DNA of 64,000 bases from Niveispirillum sp943371025. Its GTDB lineage: Bacteria; Pseudomonadota; Alphaproteobacteria; Azospirillales; Azospirillaceae. Shown here piece after piece: positions 1 to 8,966 of the stretch. Numbering within the stretch: position 1 is the stretch's first letter; the number at the start of each line of letters is the position of its first letter. The notes under the pieces are model-generated. The model was not told where the DNA came from. It ran no database searches and worked only from the letters and a program-made list of their open reading frames with translations. The position numbers and the translations under genes are program-made. The stretch covers positions 34,706-98,705 of the forward strand of contig CALRTC020000025.1 in NCBI GenBank assembly GCA_943371025.1. Direction: 5' to 3'.

Positions 1-1098
1 CATCTGCACCCGTCTGGCCAGGGCGCGGCGTTCGGGTGCCGACAGGGTGGTGATATCGCGCCCATCCAGGGTGACCGTACCCCCGGCCACGGGCGCCAGA
101 CCCAGCAGGGCGCGGCCCAGCGTGGTCTTGCCCGATCCGCTTTCCCCCACCAGGGCCAGGGTCTCGCCCCGCGCCAGGGACAGGTCGACCCCGTGCAGCA
201 CGGGCCGGGCGGGTGGCGGGCGGAACAGGCTGCGCCGGCGGGCTGGATAGGCCACGCGCAGGTCGCGGATGGACAGAAGCGGGGGGGAGGGGGCGGGCGG
301 TGTGGTTGCGGCCGTTGGGCGGCGGGGCAGGCTGTGCAGCAACTGGCGCGTATAGGGATCGCGGGGGCGCAACAGGACGGGGTCAACCGGCCCTTGGGTC
401 ACCGGATCGCCATGGCGCATCACCAGCACCCGTTCACAGCAATCGGCCACCACGCCCAGATCATGGGTGATCAGCAACAGGGCCGTACCCAGGTCGCGGC
501 AGGCGGCCAGCGTCAGGTCCAGCACCTGCTTCTGCACGATCACGTCCAGCGCCGTGGTCGGTTCATCGGCGATCAGCAGGGCGGGACGCAGCAGCAGGGC
601 GGATGCGATCATGATCCGCTGACGCATGCCTCCGGAAAATTCATGCGGGTATTTGTCCAGACAGCCCACGGCATCGGCCATGCGAAAGGCGTCCAGCATT
701 TCCACCGATCGGCGGCGCACCTCTGCTTCGGACAGGCCTTCATGCAGGATCAGCCCCTCGCCCAGTTGCCGCCCGATGGTCAGGGCCGGGTTCAGCGACA
801 CCATCGGCTCCTGAAACACCATGCCGATGCGCCGGCCGCGCACCCGGCGCAGGGCGGCGGGGGGCAGGGCGGTCAGGTCCTGTCCGTCGAACAGAATGCG
901 CCCGGCCCGACGCTGCGCCCCCGGTGGCAGCAGGCCCAGGATGGCACGGGCCAGCAGGGTCTTGCCCGACCCGCTTTCTCCCACCACGCCCAGCCGTTCG
1001 CCGGGCGCGATGGCAAGGTCGATGCCCTTGACGGCCAGCCGGTCGGAACCGGCGAAACCGATGCGCAGATCCTCAATCGACAGAAGCGATGTGGTCAT
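1..1098 (-). CDS. Tandem ATP-binding protein of a peptide ABC transporter (C-terminus beyond window)
   Basis: The minus-strand frame from the ATG at 1098 stays open to the window edge, giving about 366 codons without a stop. Two ABC ATPase modules follow each other. The first has Walker A GESGSGKT near residue 40, signature SGGMRQR and Walker B LLIADEPTTALD. The second begins near residue 270, has its own GESGSGKT, and is cut before its signature motif. This double-domain form is typical of YejF/GsiA-type oligopeptide importers, where one polypeptide replaces DppD plus DppF. It is the last gene of the run from 4450, directly after two permeases. It would power uptake at the inner membrane. 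The substrate is inferred only from family membership. Confidence 0.93.
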   Translation of the reverse strand, partial: MTTSLLSIEDLRIGFAGSDRLAVKGIDLAIAPGERLGVVGESGSGKTLLARAILGLLPPGAQRRAGRILFDGQDLTALPPAALRRVRGRRIGMVFQEPMVSLNPALTIGRQLGEGLILHEGLSEAEVRRRSVEMLDAFRMADAVGCLDKYPHEFSGGMRQRIMIASALLLRPALLIADEPTTALDVIVQKQVLDLTLAACRDLGTALLLITHDLGVVADCCERVLVMRHGDPVTQGPVDPVLLRPRDPYTRQLLHSLPRRPTAATTPPAPSPPLLSIRDLRVAYPARRRSLFRPPPARPVLHGVDLSLARGETLALVGESGSGKTTLGRALLGLAPVAGGTVTLDGRDITTLSAPERRALARRVQM

Positions 1099-1110
1099 GG
1101 CGGCCCCCCT

Positions 1111-1947
1111 TCACAGCTTGTTCATGCGGGGGTCGAGCAGATCACGCAGCGCGTCGCCCAACAGGTTGATGCCCAGCAGCGCCATGGAAATGGCCAGACC
1201 CGGAAAGATGCAGAGCCAGGGGGCCGCCTGCACATGCTGCCGCCCCTCCGCCAGCATGCCGCCCCAGGTGGGGGCGGGCGGGGGCACGCCGGCGCCCAGG
1301 AAACTGAGCGCGCTTTCCGACAAAAGCGCATTGCCGAACATGGCGGTGGCCAGCACCGTCAGCGGCGTCAGGCAATTGGGGATGACATGGGTCAGCAGGG
1401 TGCGCAAGGTGCCCTGGCCCAGCACGCGGGCCGCATCGATGAATTCCCGTTCCTTCAGCGACAGGACGGAACCGCGCACCACCCGCACCACCGACGGGGT
1501 ATAGGCCAGCCCCAAGGCCAGGACCACACCACCGGGCGACGGGCCGATGGCGGCCAGGATGCCGAGCGCCAGCAGGATGGCGGGAAAGGACATCAGCGCA
1601 TCCATCAGCACCGTCACCCCATCATCGACCCGTCCGCCCAGATAGCCCGCGACGGCACCGATCCCGGTGCCCAGGGTGACGGAAAGGGCGACGGTGGCCA
1701 GGCTGACCCCGGCACTGACCCAGGCGGCGACCAGCAGGCGGCTGAACACATCGCGGCCAAACCCGTCGGTGCCCAGCCAGTGCTGTGCCGATGGTGCCTG
1801 CAACCGCGCCCAGACATCGGGGCGCAGCGGGTCATAGGGGGTGGCGGTCAGGCCCCAGGCGGCGGCCAGCAGCATGAAGGAGAAAAAGATCAGCCCAAGG
1901 GCGGCATTGGGCCGCGACAGGAACCGGGTCATGGCGGAATTCCTCAT
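1111..1947 (-). CDS. Peptide ABC transporter permease, DppC/OppC type
   Basis: A 278-residue inner-membrane permease. A hydrophobic segment lies near residues 15-35 and four or five more follow. The inner-membrane loop motif for ATPase contact appears as EFIDAARVLGQG near residue 165. The C-terminus reads GINLLGDALRDLLDPRM, which is characteristic of DppC/OppC proteins. Its start overlaps the stop of the upstream permease by four bases, and it ends 12 bases before the ATPase gene, so translation is probably coupled. The start could also be the internal Met five codons later. With the DppB-type partner it would form the pore for a peptide or similar nitrogenous solute. Confidence 0.93.
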   Translation of the reverse strand: MRNSAMTRFLSRPNAALGLIFFSFMLLAAAWGLTATPYDPLRPDVWARLQAPSAQHWLGTDGFGRDVFSRLLVAAWVSAGVSLATVALSVTLGTGIGAVAGYLGGRVDDGVTVLMDALMSFPAILLALGILAAIGPSPGGVVLALGLAYTPSVVRVVRGSVLSLKEREFIDAARVLGQGTLRTLLTHVIPNCLTPLTVLATAMFGNALLSESALSFLGAGVPPPAPTWGGMLAEGRQHVQAAPWLCIFPGLAISMALLGINLLGDALRDLLDPRMNKL

Positions 1948-2885
1948 AGCTGCACCCGCGGATCCAGCAGCGGATAGGCCAGATCGACGGCCAGATTGAC
2001 CAGGATGCGGATCAGCGCCACCAGCAGCAGGCAGCCCTGAATCACCGGGTAATCCCGCGCCTCGATCGCGTCGACCAGGAAGCGGCCCAGGCCGGGCAGG
2101 GTGAAGACCGTTTCGATCACCACTGCCCCGCCCAGCAGCGAGCCCAGCAGCAGGCCGATGAAGGTCAGCGTGGGGGCAAAGGCATTGGGAAAGGCGTGGC
2201 GCCAGAGCACCGGCCCTTCGGCCAGGCCCTTGGCCCGGGCGTGGGTGATATAGTCCAGGCGCAGCACATCGATCATGCCCGACCGCATCATGCGTGCCAC
2301 CACCCCCATTTCCACCAGCACCAGCGAGGCGCAGGGCAGGATCAGGTACAAAAGCCCCTGCACCGGATCATCGCTGATGGCGACATAGCCGACCGTGGGC
2401 AGCCAGCCCAGTTGCACCCCGAACAGCAGGATCAGCAGCAGGCCGACCCAGAAACTGGGGACGGAAATGAACAGGACCAGCAGGCCCGTAATCACCATGT
2501 CGGTGGCCTTGTTCTGCCGCCACGCGGCCAGCATGCCGGCGGGCACCGCGATCAGCATGGCCAGCGCCATGGAAATCAGCACGATCTGCGCCGTCACGCC
2601 CAGCCGGTGCAGCATGGCGGGCAACACCGGCTCCCCCGTCGTGATGGAGGTGCCGAAATCACCGGTCAGGATATGGCCCAGCCAGTGCAGGAACTGCACC
2701 GGCAGCGGCTGATCCAGGCCCAGATTGCGGGTGATGGCGGCGATGGTGGCCGGATCGGCCATGTCGCCCACCATCACCGACACGGGATCACCGGGGACCA
2801 GCCGCATCAGCAGGAAGACGATCACCGCCACGATCAGCAGGGTGGGCAGCGTCATCAGGCAGCGGCGCAGGAGATAGGCACCCAT
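1944..2885 (-). CDS. Peptide ABC transporter permease, DppB/OppB type
   Basis: A 313-residue permease starting MGAYLLRRCLMTLPTLL, the usual N-terminus of DppB-type proteins, with the first membrane helix immediately after. The conserved VPGDPV segment follows at about residue 30, the ATPase-contact motif as DYITHARAKGL around residue 215, and the end as LAYPLLDPRVQL. I chose the ATG at 2885 over an upstream start because an AGGAGG ribosome-binding site sits 10 bases before it, inside the last codons of the binding-protein gene. It pairs with the next permease, whose start overlaps this gene's stop. Confidence 0.94.
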   Translation of the reverse strand: MGAYLLRRCLMTLPTLLIVAVIVFLLMRLVPGDPVSVMVGDMADPATIAAITRNLGLDQPLPVQFLHWLGHILTGDFGTSITTGEPVLPAMLHRLGVTAQIVLISMALAMLIAVPAGMLAAWRQNKATDMVITGLLVLFISVPSFWVGLLLILLFGVQLGWLPTVGYVAISDDPVQGLLYLILPCASLVLVEMGVVARMMRSGMIDVLRLDYITHARAKGLAEGPVLWRHAFPNAFAPTLTFIGLLLGSLLGGAVVIETVFTLPGLGRFLVDAIEARDYPVIQGCLLLVALIRILVNLAVDLAYPLLDPRVQL

Positions 2886-2890
2886 GGCGG

Positions 2891-4450
2891 TTACTCCCCC
2901 TCCTTCGCGACGCCCCAGAGGACGGGCAGATTGGCGGCCCAATTGTGAAAGCCGGTGACATTGGCGCGCGTGGCCGCGACGGCGACACCGTTATAAAGCC
3001 CGATGATCGGCACGTCGGCCGCCATCAGCCGGTGCAGGGCTTCGAAGGCGGCCTGACGGTCGGCCTCGTTACCGCTGCGATTGGCCTGATCCAGCAGGGT
3101 GGCCGCCACTGCGCTGTGCCACTGCGCCGTGGCGCGTTTGGCCCGGTCGCCGATCAGCGCGTCATAGGTCAGCGCCGGGTCAAAGCGGGCGGAATAGGAG
3201 AAGGAGGAAAGCTGATAGCGTCCCTTCTGATAGTTCGACAATTGGCTGGCCCAATCCAGCACCGCCAGATCGGCATTGAAGCCGGCATCGCGCAGATAGG
3301 CATGGATCAGCACGGCATTGTCGAACATGTTGGGAAAGCGCCGGTTGGTCTGCACCACGATGCGCTGTCCGGCATATCCCGCCTCTTTCAACAGGGCGCG
3401 GGCCTTTGCAGGATCATAGGCGGGCCATTCATCCTGCGCCGGTCCATGCTGGGGTGCCACGCGCGGCACGGCGGATGGGTTGGGCTTCACCAGACCGTTG
3501 GTGGCCACCATGGCGATGCCGTCGCGGTCGATGGCGTGCGCAATGGCACGGCGGATGCGCACGTCCGACAGGACGGGATCATCGCTTTGCAGCAGCAGGA
3601 CGGTCCAGCTGAGCAGTTCCTGTTCAAAAACCCGCACATTGTCGAAGCGTTTCAGATCCTGTCCGGCGGCGGCGGGCAGGGCCGGGATGATATCCACCCC
3701 GCCCGACAGCAGCGCCGTCTGCGCGGTGGTGACATCCGGCACGATCAGGAATTTCACCTGATCGACCAGGGCCCGCTTGGCGCCGGCCAGACCGCTGGCT
3801 TCATCGCGGCGCGGGCTGTAGCCATCGAACCGGTCCAGCATGACATATTGCCCGCGCCGCCATTCGCCCAGCCGGAACGGGCCGGTGCCGATGGGGGCGA
3901 TCCAATGCCCGTCCGCCCCGACACTGGACGGGGACAGGATGGAAAGCGGGCATTGCGTGCTGGCCATCTGGGCCAGGAAAACGGCCGAGGGCCGGTCCAG
4001 GGTGAAGCGGACCGTCAGGTCATCGGGCGTGTCCACGGACAGGACCTTCACCCCCCGGCCCGTGCCGTCATAAAAGCTGCGGCAGGTCCAGTTACGGGCC
4101 GGGTCCATCCAATGATCCCAGGACCAGCGCACATCGCCCGCGCGCAGCACCCGCCCGTCATGGAAACGCACCCCATCGCGCAGATGGAAAATGTAGGTGC
4201 GGCCGTCATCGGCCATGTCCACCCGGTCGGCCAGCATGGGCGCCACCGACAGGTCGGCGCGCGACGCGACCAGCCCTTCCACGATCTGCGCCAGGACCAT
4301 GTCGCTGTTGGTGTCGCGGTTCACGCCCGGTTCGGTGGAACGGATATCAGCGTTCAGCGCGACCGTCAGGGTGCCGCCGGCCGCCGCGGCCGGGGGCATT
4401 CCCGCCAGCGCCGCCAATGCCCAGGCCACCCTTGTCCAGCCGCGCGACAT
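2891..4450 (-). CDS. Periplasmic solute-binding protein of a peptide ABC transporter (SBP_bac_5 family)
   Basis: A 519-residue protein with a Sec signal peptide (about residues 1-23, ending AAAAGG). The rest is a full-length family 5 binding protein: an N-terminal lobe with TLTVALNADIRSTEPG, the segment TYIFHLRDGVRFHDGR near residue 90, and IRRAIAHAIDRDGI in the middle. It should deliver substrate to the two permeases encoded downstream. It heads a four-gene run ending at the ATPase and is transcribed away from a GntR regulator gene that lies upstream on the same strand. The ligand is unknown. Peptides, glutathione-like compounds and beta-lactam-like amides are all handled by this family. Confidence 0.93.
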   Translation of the reverse strand: MSRGWTRVAWALAALAGMPPAAAAGGTLTVALNADIRSTEPGVNRDTNSDMVLAQIVEGLVASRADLSVAPMLADRVDMADDGRTYIFHLRDGVRFHDGRVLRAGDVRWSWDHWMDPARNWTCRSFYDGTGRGVKVLSVDTPDDLTVRFTLDRPSAVFLAQMASTQCPLSILSPSSVGADGHWIAPIGTGPFRLGEWRRGQYVMLDRFDGYSPRRDEASGLAGAKRALVDQVKFLIVPDVTTAQTALLSGGVDIIPALPAAAGQDLKRFDNVRVFEQELLSWTVLLLQSDDPVLSDVRIRRAIAHAIDRDGIAMVATNGLVKPNPSAVPRVAPQHGPAQDEWPAYDPAKARALLKEAGYAGQRIVVQTNRRFPNMFDNAVLIHAYLRDAGFNADLAVLDWASQLSNYQKGRYQLSSFSYSARFDPALTYDALIGDRAKRATAQWHSAVAATLLDQANRSGNEADRQAAFEALHRLMAADVPIIGLYNGVAVAATRANVTGFHNWAANLPVLWGVAKEGE

Positions 4451-4504
4451 GCCCTGTACCCCCGGTTTGTTCGTTGGAGGTACTTTGTACTATGTATTTA
4501 TGAA

Positions 4505-4516
4505 ATGCAATACGAT
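4505..4516. promoter_or_regulatory. Candidate GntR operator (ATGCAATACGAT)
   Basis: ATGCAATACGAT lies between the end of the GntR gene and the start of the binding-protein gene. An almost identical 12-mer, ATACAATGCGAT, lies in the promoter region of the divergent C45-type gene at 5563-5574. Two matching sites around the only local regulator gene suggest its operator. This is inference from the pairing alone. Confidence 0.4.
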
Positions 4517-4537
4517 TTGTGGGGCGGGTCAGGGGGC

Positions 4538-5458
4538 TCAGCCAAATTCCGGCCGCTCCTTGGAAGAGACGGTCAGGTGGCGGCGCATCAGGGCGGCGGC
4601 CCATTCCTGATCCCCGCGTTCCAGGGCGTGCAGGATTTCCAGATGTTCGCGGCAGCTATCCACCACCCGGTCCTCCCCATAGGACCAGTTATAGGAGAGC
4701 AGGCGACGCAGGCGGTTCTGGTTCTGCACCGACTGGTGGATGAAGCGGTTGCCGGAGCAGGCGGCCACGAAATCATGGAATTCGGCATTGATGTCGAAAA
4801 ACTCCATGGCGGTGGGCGTGATCTCACCCGACATCACCTTTTCATGCGCCTCGCGCACCTGTCGCGCCCAGGCGCGGTCCAGGGTGAAGGTCGGTTCCAG
4901 CAGGCCCGCCGGTTCCACCAGCAGGCGGAAACGGTAGCTTTCGTCGTGCGCCGCGTCGCTGTTCAGCGTGGGCATGAACTGCCAGCCATGGCCCATCTTG
5001 CGCTCGACGATGCCGTCCTGTGCCATGCGGTTCAACGCCCGGATCAGGGTGCCGCGCGGCACGCCATAGCGGCGCATCAGGTCGGCTTCCGACACCTCGC
5101 CATCCACATTGCCCTTCATCCGGTCGGCGGCGATGGCCAGATACAGATCCTCCAGCTCATCCGCGCGACCGCCGCCGCCCGTCCATTCAATGGCATCCGA
5201 CGGCAATTTCAGGAAAAAGCCACGGCGCGGCTGTGTTTCCAGGATGCCCAGATCGGCCAGATGGCGCAGGGCGGCGCGCACCGGCGTGCGGGAGACCTTG
5301 AATTCCTCCACCAGACCCAATTCGGTGAAATGGTGGCCGACGGGCAGGCGGTGACGGCGGATATGGTCGACAATCTGCCCGGCCAGGTCGGCCTGCAGCT
5401 TTGATGGACCACCGGTTTCCTGTTCATCCTGATCGTCAATGTCGCTGGCGCGGGTCAT
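4538..5458 (-). CDS. GntR-family transcriptional regulator with FCD-like effector domain
   Basis: 306 residues. An N-terminal winged helix (about residues 22-80) carries the GntR-type segment FKVSRTPVRAALRHLADLGILE. Residues 85-160 hold a second winged-helix-like stretch (RYGVPRGTLIRALNRMAQDGIVE). The C-terminal half is helical and FCD-like, with FFDINAEFHDFVAACSGNRFI containing the usual D/H metal-type residues. The double DNA-binding-like arrangement is less common than the single-domain form. It sits between the transporter and the divergent hydrolase, so it likely controls both in response to their substrate or product. Confidence 0.9.
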   Translation of the reverse strand: MTRASDIDDQDEQETGGPSKLQADLAGQIVDHIRRHRLPVGHHFTELGLVEEFKVSRTPVRAALRHLADLGILETQPRRGFFLKLPSDAIEWTGGGGRADELEDLYLAIAADRMKGNVDGEVSEADLMRRYGVPRGTLIRALNRMAQDGIVERKMGHGWQFMPTLNSDAAHDESYRFRLLVEPAGLLEPTFTLDRAWARQVREAHEKVMSGEITPTAMEFFDINAEFHDFVAACSGNRFIHQSVQNQNRLRRLLSYNWSYGEDRVVDSCREHLEILHALERGDQEWAAALMRRHLTVSSKERPEFG

Positions 5459-5562
5459 ACGGGGCTTCCGGTTTTCGTTCTTGGGTCCAGTCTAGTATCT
5501 TGTCGTGATAAAATCCAATTTGATTGGCGTTGGCCGATTGACTTGCACTGTGCTTCATCATA

Positions 5563-5574
5563 ATACAATGCGAT
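5563..5574. promoter_or_regulatory. Candidate GntR operator (ATACAATGCGAT)
   Basis: Second copy of the 12-mer described at 4505, with two A/G exchanges. It lies 27 bases before the preferred start of the C45-type hydrolase and about 105 bases from the GntR start, where a repressor would affect both promoters. Confidence 0.4.
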
Positions 5575-5600
5575 CCTTTCACCTCCGTCGGGCATGCGCC

Positions 5601-6719
5601 ATGGAACCCTTGCCGCCACAGGCAGAAACCGTCCCCTTTCCCCTGATTACGCTGGAAGGCCCCGCGATGGAGCGTGGCCGTCAATATGGGGCGCAGGCGG
5701 GTGAACGGATTGCGGTCTGTCTTGCCATCTATCGCGCTGCCATCGACGCCAAGGGCGTGGAATGGGACAAGGCCCGCGCCGTGGCGCGGCGCATCCAGGA
5801 ACGCCTGGAAAAATCCCATCCGGACCAGCTGGCCGAAATGCGAGGCATCGCCGCGGGGGTGGGAGAGCCGGTGGAGGATATTGTCGCCATCAATGCCCGC
5901 ACCGAACTGCTCTATGGTCTGTCGAAGGCGGCGGTGGCGAAGTCGGAACCCGATGGCTGTACCGGGGCCATCGCCCTGCCATCGGTGACGGCGGACGGGC
6001 ATCTTCTGCATGGGCAGAACTGGGACTGGCGCGATGAATGCGCCGATTGCGGTGTGGTCCTGCGCATCATCCCGGAAAAGGGGCCGCGCATCCTGACCTT
6101 TGTGGAAGCCGGCATGATGGCGCGGGCCGGGCTGAACAGCGCCGGTGTGGCCATCACCGGCAATTTCCTGGAATGCGAAAAAGATGGCAGCCGCGACGGC
6201 GTGCCCATTCCCCTGATCCGCCGTGCCGTGCTGTCGCAGACGCATCTGTCGGATGCACTGTTGACCGTGCTGCAAAGCCCGCGCGCCTTTTCCAACAATC
6301 TGATGGTCAGTCACGCCGACGGCGACGCCATTGATCTGGAAACAACCCCGGACGAGGCGTTCTGGATCGCGCCCGATGGCGGGCTGCTGGTCCATGCCAA
6401 CCATTTCGTCAGTGCGCCGGCCCGCGCCAAGCTGCAGGACCGCAGCCTGCTGGTCAATGCCGACAGCCTGTACCGCGACCGACGGGTGGAGGCACATCTG
6501 CGCGCCGCCGCCGGGTCCATCACCCTGGAAACGCTGAAGGCCGCGTTCCAGGACCGCTGGGGCGCGCCACGCGCCGTCTGCCGCTCCGTCGTCATGGGCC
6601 CGGGGGGACGGACATCCTCCACCGTTGCCACCATCCTGATGGATGTCACGGCAAGGCGCATGTGGGTGGCCCCGCGGCCCTATGGCCCGCATTCCTATAC
6701 GCGATATGATCTGGATTAA
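5601..6719 (+). CDS. C45-type Ntn hydrolase / acyl-CoA:6-aminopenicillanate acyltransferase-like protein
   Basis: About 372 residues from the ATG at 5601; in-frame starts at 5505 (GTG) and 5568 also exist. The family hallmark DGCTGAIAL places the autocatalytic nucleophile Cys near residue 120. It is followed by HGQNWDWRDEC and later by GLNSAGVAITGN and SNNLMVSHADGDAIDLE, all typical of the penicillin-acyltransferase fold. Such enzymes self-cleave before the Cys and hydrolyse or transfer amide-linked acyl groups. No signal peptide is evident, so it probably acts in the cytoplasm. With the peptide-type ABC importer and a shared regulator, it likely deacylates an imported N-acyl amino acid or peptide. 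The exact substrate is unknown. Confidence 0.85.
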   Translation: MEPLPPQAETVPFPLITLEGPAMERGRQYGAQAGERIAVCLAIYRAAIDAKGVEWDKARAVARRIQERLEKSHPDQLAEMRGIAAGVGEPVEDIVAINARTELLYGLSKAAVAKSEPDGCTGAIALPSVTADGHLLHGQNWDWRDECADCGVVLRIIPEKGPRILTFVEAGMMARAGLNSAGVAITGNFLECEKDGSRDGVPIPLIRRAVLSQTHLSDALLTVLQSPRAFSNNLMVSHADGDAIDLETTPDEAFWIAPDGGLLVHANHFVSAPARAKLQDRSLLVNADSLYRDRRVEAHLRAAAGSITLETLKAAFQDRWGAPRAVCRSVVMGPGGRTSSTVATILMDVTARRMWVAPRPYGPHSYTRYDLD

Positions 6720-6756
6720 GGGTATATCAGATTTTAATTGAAACACCCGGCCTCCT

Positions 6757-6875
6757 GCCTTCCCCGCGAAAGCGGGGATCCAGGGGCCAAATGCTCAACC
6801 TGGCAGCAGCTTCGATCTAAGCAGCGTAAAGGTTCGACCTTGTGGCCCCTGGATCCCCGCTTTCGCGGGGAAGGC
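6757..6875. repeat. Palindromic intergenic element with perfect 33-bp inverted repeats
   Basis: Bases 6757-6789 and 6843-6875 are exact reverse complements over 33 bp. Each arm contains CCCCGCGAAAGCGGGGATCC, itself a small hairpin. The 53-base centre has no open frame of note. It looks like a REP/MITE-type intergenic element of the kind scattered in many alphaproteobacterial genomes. It lies just after the C45-type gene and may also end transcription from both sides. Confidence 0.85.
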
Positions 6876-6910
6876 ATGAAAGCTGCTTCAGCATAAACCA
6901 GACAGTCTAA

Positions 6911-6947
6911 TACCCATCCGCCGAAGGCTTGACCCTTGGCGGATTGG
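6911..6947. repeat. Partial copy of the four-hairpin intergenic element (stem 1 only)
   Basis: CCCATCCGCC at 6913-6922 pairs with GGCGGATTGG at 6938-6947, around a TTGA-containing loop. The 35 bases are nearly identical to the first hairpin of the complete copy at 48748. The other three hairpins are not recognisable, so I read this as a solo or decayed unit. Confidence 0.6.
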
Positions 6948-6980
6948 GGGCATGCTCCGGCCGGCCCGCCGCCCCCTTTT

Positions 6981-8966
6981 TCATCCCACCGCGATTTCAC
7001 CGACCCCGCGGGAGCAGCAGGGGGTGATCAGCGTTTGCCGTTCCTGTGGGGACAGGCAATGGTCCTGGTGCAGGACCTGGCCGGACCGCAGGGGCAGGGT
7101 GCAGGTGCCACAGATGCCTTGCCCACAGGAAACGGGGACAGGCAGGCCGGCAGCCGTCAGGGCCTGGGCAAGGGTCTGGTCGGCGGGCACGGGGATGATG
7201 CGACCGTCAGGCATTCGGGCGCTGAAGGGCTGTGCATCGGCCCCCGGACCGGCGGCCGTAAACCCTTCCAGATGCACCCGCGCATCGTCCCAGCCCAGAT
7301 CGGCCGCAGCGCGCCGAATATCGGCCAGGAAGCGGGCCGGGCCGCAGGCCTGCACATGCGTGCCGGGCGGGGCGGATGCCATGACGGCGCGGATATCCAG
7401 GCGATGGCGGGGGACGGCATCGGCCGGGTAGAGGTGAACCCGGTTCCCCAGCCTTGCCAGCCGGTCCCGGAACAGCGCACCGGCAGCATCGCGCGTGGCG
7501 TAGTGCAAGGTGAAGGGCGCGCCGGCCTGGGCCAGCGTATCGGCCATGGCGATGATCGGCGTGATGCCGATGCCGGCGGCCAGCAACAGATGGTGCGGTG
7601 CGGACCGGTCCAGCGGGAAGCTGTTGCGCGGCTGTCCCCCCTGCACCCGGTCCCCGACACGCAGCGCATGCACCGCGCGCGAACCGCCCCGGCCGGCGGG
7701 TTCCAACTGTACCGCAATATGATAGGCGGACCGGTCGCCCGGTGCGTTGGTCAGGCTGTATTGTCGGATCAGGCGGCCGGGTAGGTGCAGGTCGATATGG
7801 GCCCCCGGTTCGGCCCGCACCGGTCGGCCGAAGGGCGCGCGCAGGCTGATCCCCACGACAGTGGCGGACAGGCGTTCAATGGCGACGACGCGCAGGGGTC
7901 GTATCGATCCATTCCGTCGCGCCAGCCAGCCCCAGGCACCGGTGACCAGCAGGCCCGAAAGACCAAGGGCGGAGAGAAGCCAGAACAGGCGCAGGGTCAG
8001 GCCGCCCACAGCCCCCGTATGGATGGGCAGCATCCATTCCATGAAGCGGCTGCCCGTCGGCATCGTCGCCTCGCTATAGCGGGCCAGGACGCCCGCGTCA
8101 TAGCCGTTGACCCAGACCTGCCAGGTGGCATCCGGCCGGCCGGCGGCTTCATCTTCCAGGAACACCAGCACTACCCTGCCGCTGCCGCCGGGAAAGCGGA
8201 TATTGCGGATGGGCGCGCCGGGCCGGTCGGCCCTGGCAGCGGCCACCAGCTGATCCAAGGGCAACAGGGCCCGACCGGCCTGTGCCGCAACCACCGGAGC
8301 GGGCTTGGCCGCGACCGGGGCGATCAGGCCGACCAGCACAGAGGTCCAGATTTTCAGGGCCACCATGATACCGGTGAAGGACAGGGTCATCAGGGGCAGG
8401 GCCGCCAGGATGCCGGTCAGGCGGTGCAGGTCACGCAGGAACCGCACCCGCCCGCCACGGCCGGCAACCGCGAACAGGCCCCGCCCGCGTGGCCGCCCCC
8501 GCCACCACAGGACCGGCCCGGTGATGGACAGGATCAGCAGGCCCAGACCGCTCAACCCCGCAATGGTCTGTCCATCCTTGCCCAACAGCAGCGTGTAATG
8601 CAGATCGAATATCCATTCGACGGGCCAGCCGGCGACGGTCGCTTCCCGCTTCACCCGGCCCGTGCCGGGATCGACGGACAGGCGCCATTCGGTCCCACCC
8701 CGATCCAGGCGCAGGATATAGGTGCCCTCTGCGGTGGACGGAAAATCCACCCGCAGCAGCTTCGCGTCGGGCCGGTCGCGCAGAATATCGCTGACCAGGG
8801 TCTGCAATGGCAAGGGCGGGGCAGCGTCGGCGGTCAGGGCGGCGTGATGCAGAAGATCGTTCGCTTCGTGCCGGAACAGCACAATGGCGCCCGTCAGCGC
8901 CTGCACCAGCAGGATCAGCGACAATGGCAGGCCCAGCCAGCGATGCGCCCATGCCAGCAGCCTCAT
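6981..8966 (-). CDS. PepSY-domain membrane protein fused to a ferredoxin-type reductase
   Basis: 661 residues in two parts. Residues 1 to about 360 form a PepSY-associated membrane region: an N-terminal helix AHRWLGLPLSLILLVQALTG, then helices near 130-155, 190-215 and 325-345. Residues about 365-580 are a flavin/NAD(P)H reductase module (RQYSLTNAP for FAD, AAGIGITPI for nucleotide). The end is a plant-type 2Fe-2S domain with SCGQGICGTC and a later Cys. Such fusions reduce ferric siderophores at the inner membrane, and this one follows a siderophore-type TonB receptor on the same strand. Its reductase half resembles the VanB-type reductase at 21063, so an oxygenase role cannot be excluded. 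Confidence 0.88.
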   Translation of the reverse strand: MRLLAWAHRWLGLPLSLILLVQALTGAIVLFRHEANDLLHHAALTADAAPPLPLQTLVSDILRDRPDAKLLRVDFPSTAEGTYILRLDRGGTEWRLSVDPGTGRVKREATVAGWPVEWIFDLHYTLLLGKDGQTIAGLSGLGLLILSITGPVLWWRGRPRGRGLFAVAGRGGRVRFLRDLHRLTGILAALPLMTLSFTGIMVALKIWTSVLVGLIAPVAAKPAPVVAAQAGRALLPLDQLVAAARADRPGAPIRNIRFPGGSGRVVLVFLEDEAAGRPDATWQVWVNGYDAGVLARYSEATMPTGSRFMEWMLPIHTGAVGGLTLRLFWLLSALGLSGLLVTGAWGWLARRNGSIRPLRVVAIERLSATVVGISLRAPFGRPVRAEPGAHIDLHLPGRLIRQYSLTNAPGDRSAYHIAVQLEPAGRGGSRAVHALRVGDRVQGGQPRNSFPLDRSAPHHLLLAAGIGITPIIAMADTLAQAGAPFTLHYATRDAAGALFRDRLARLGNRVHLYPADAVPRHRLDIRAVMASAPPGTHVQACGPARFLADIRRAAADLGWDDARVHLEGFTAAGPGADAQPFSARMPDGRIIPVPADQTLAQALTAAGLPVPVSCGQGICGTCTLPLRSGQVLHQDHCLSPQERQTLITPCCSRGVGEIAVG

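Noticed and set aside
193..1977. A 594-codon plus-strand frame over the ABC transporter genes
   Set aside because: It is the His/Gln/Gly-rich antisense frame typical of GC-rich genes. The minus-strand frames encode complete ABC proteins.
6734..7000. An 88-codon minus-strand frame across the 33-bp inverted repeat
   Set aside because: Its sequence is a translation of the palindrome and the hairpin unit, with no independent support.
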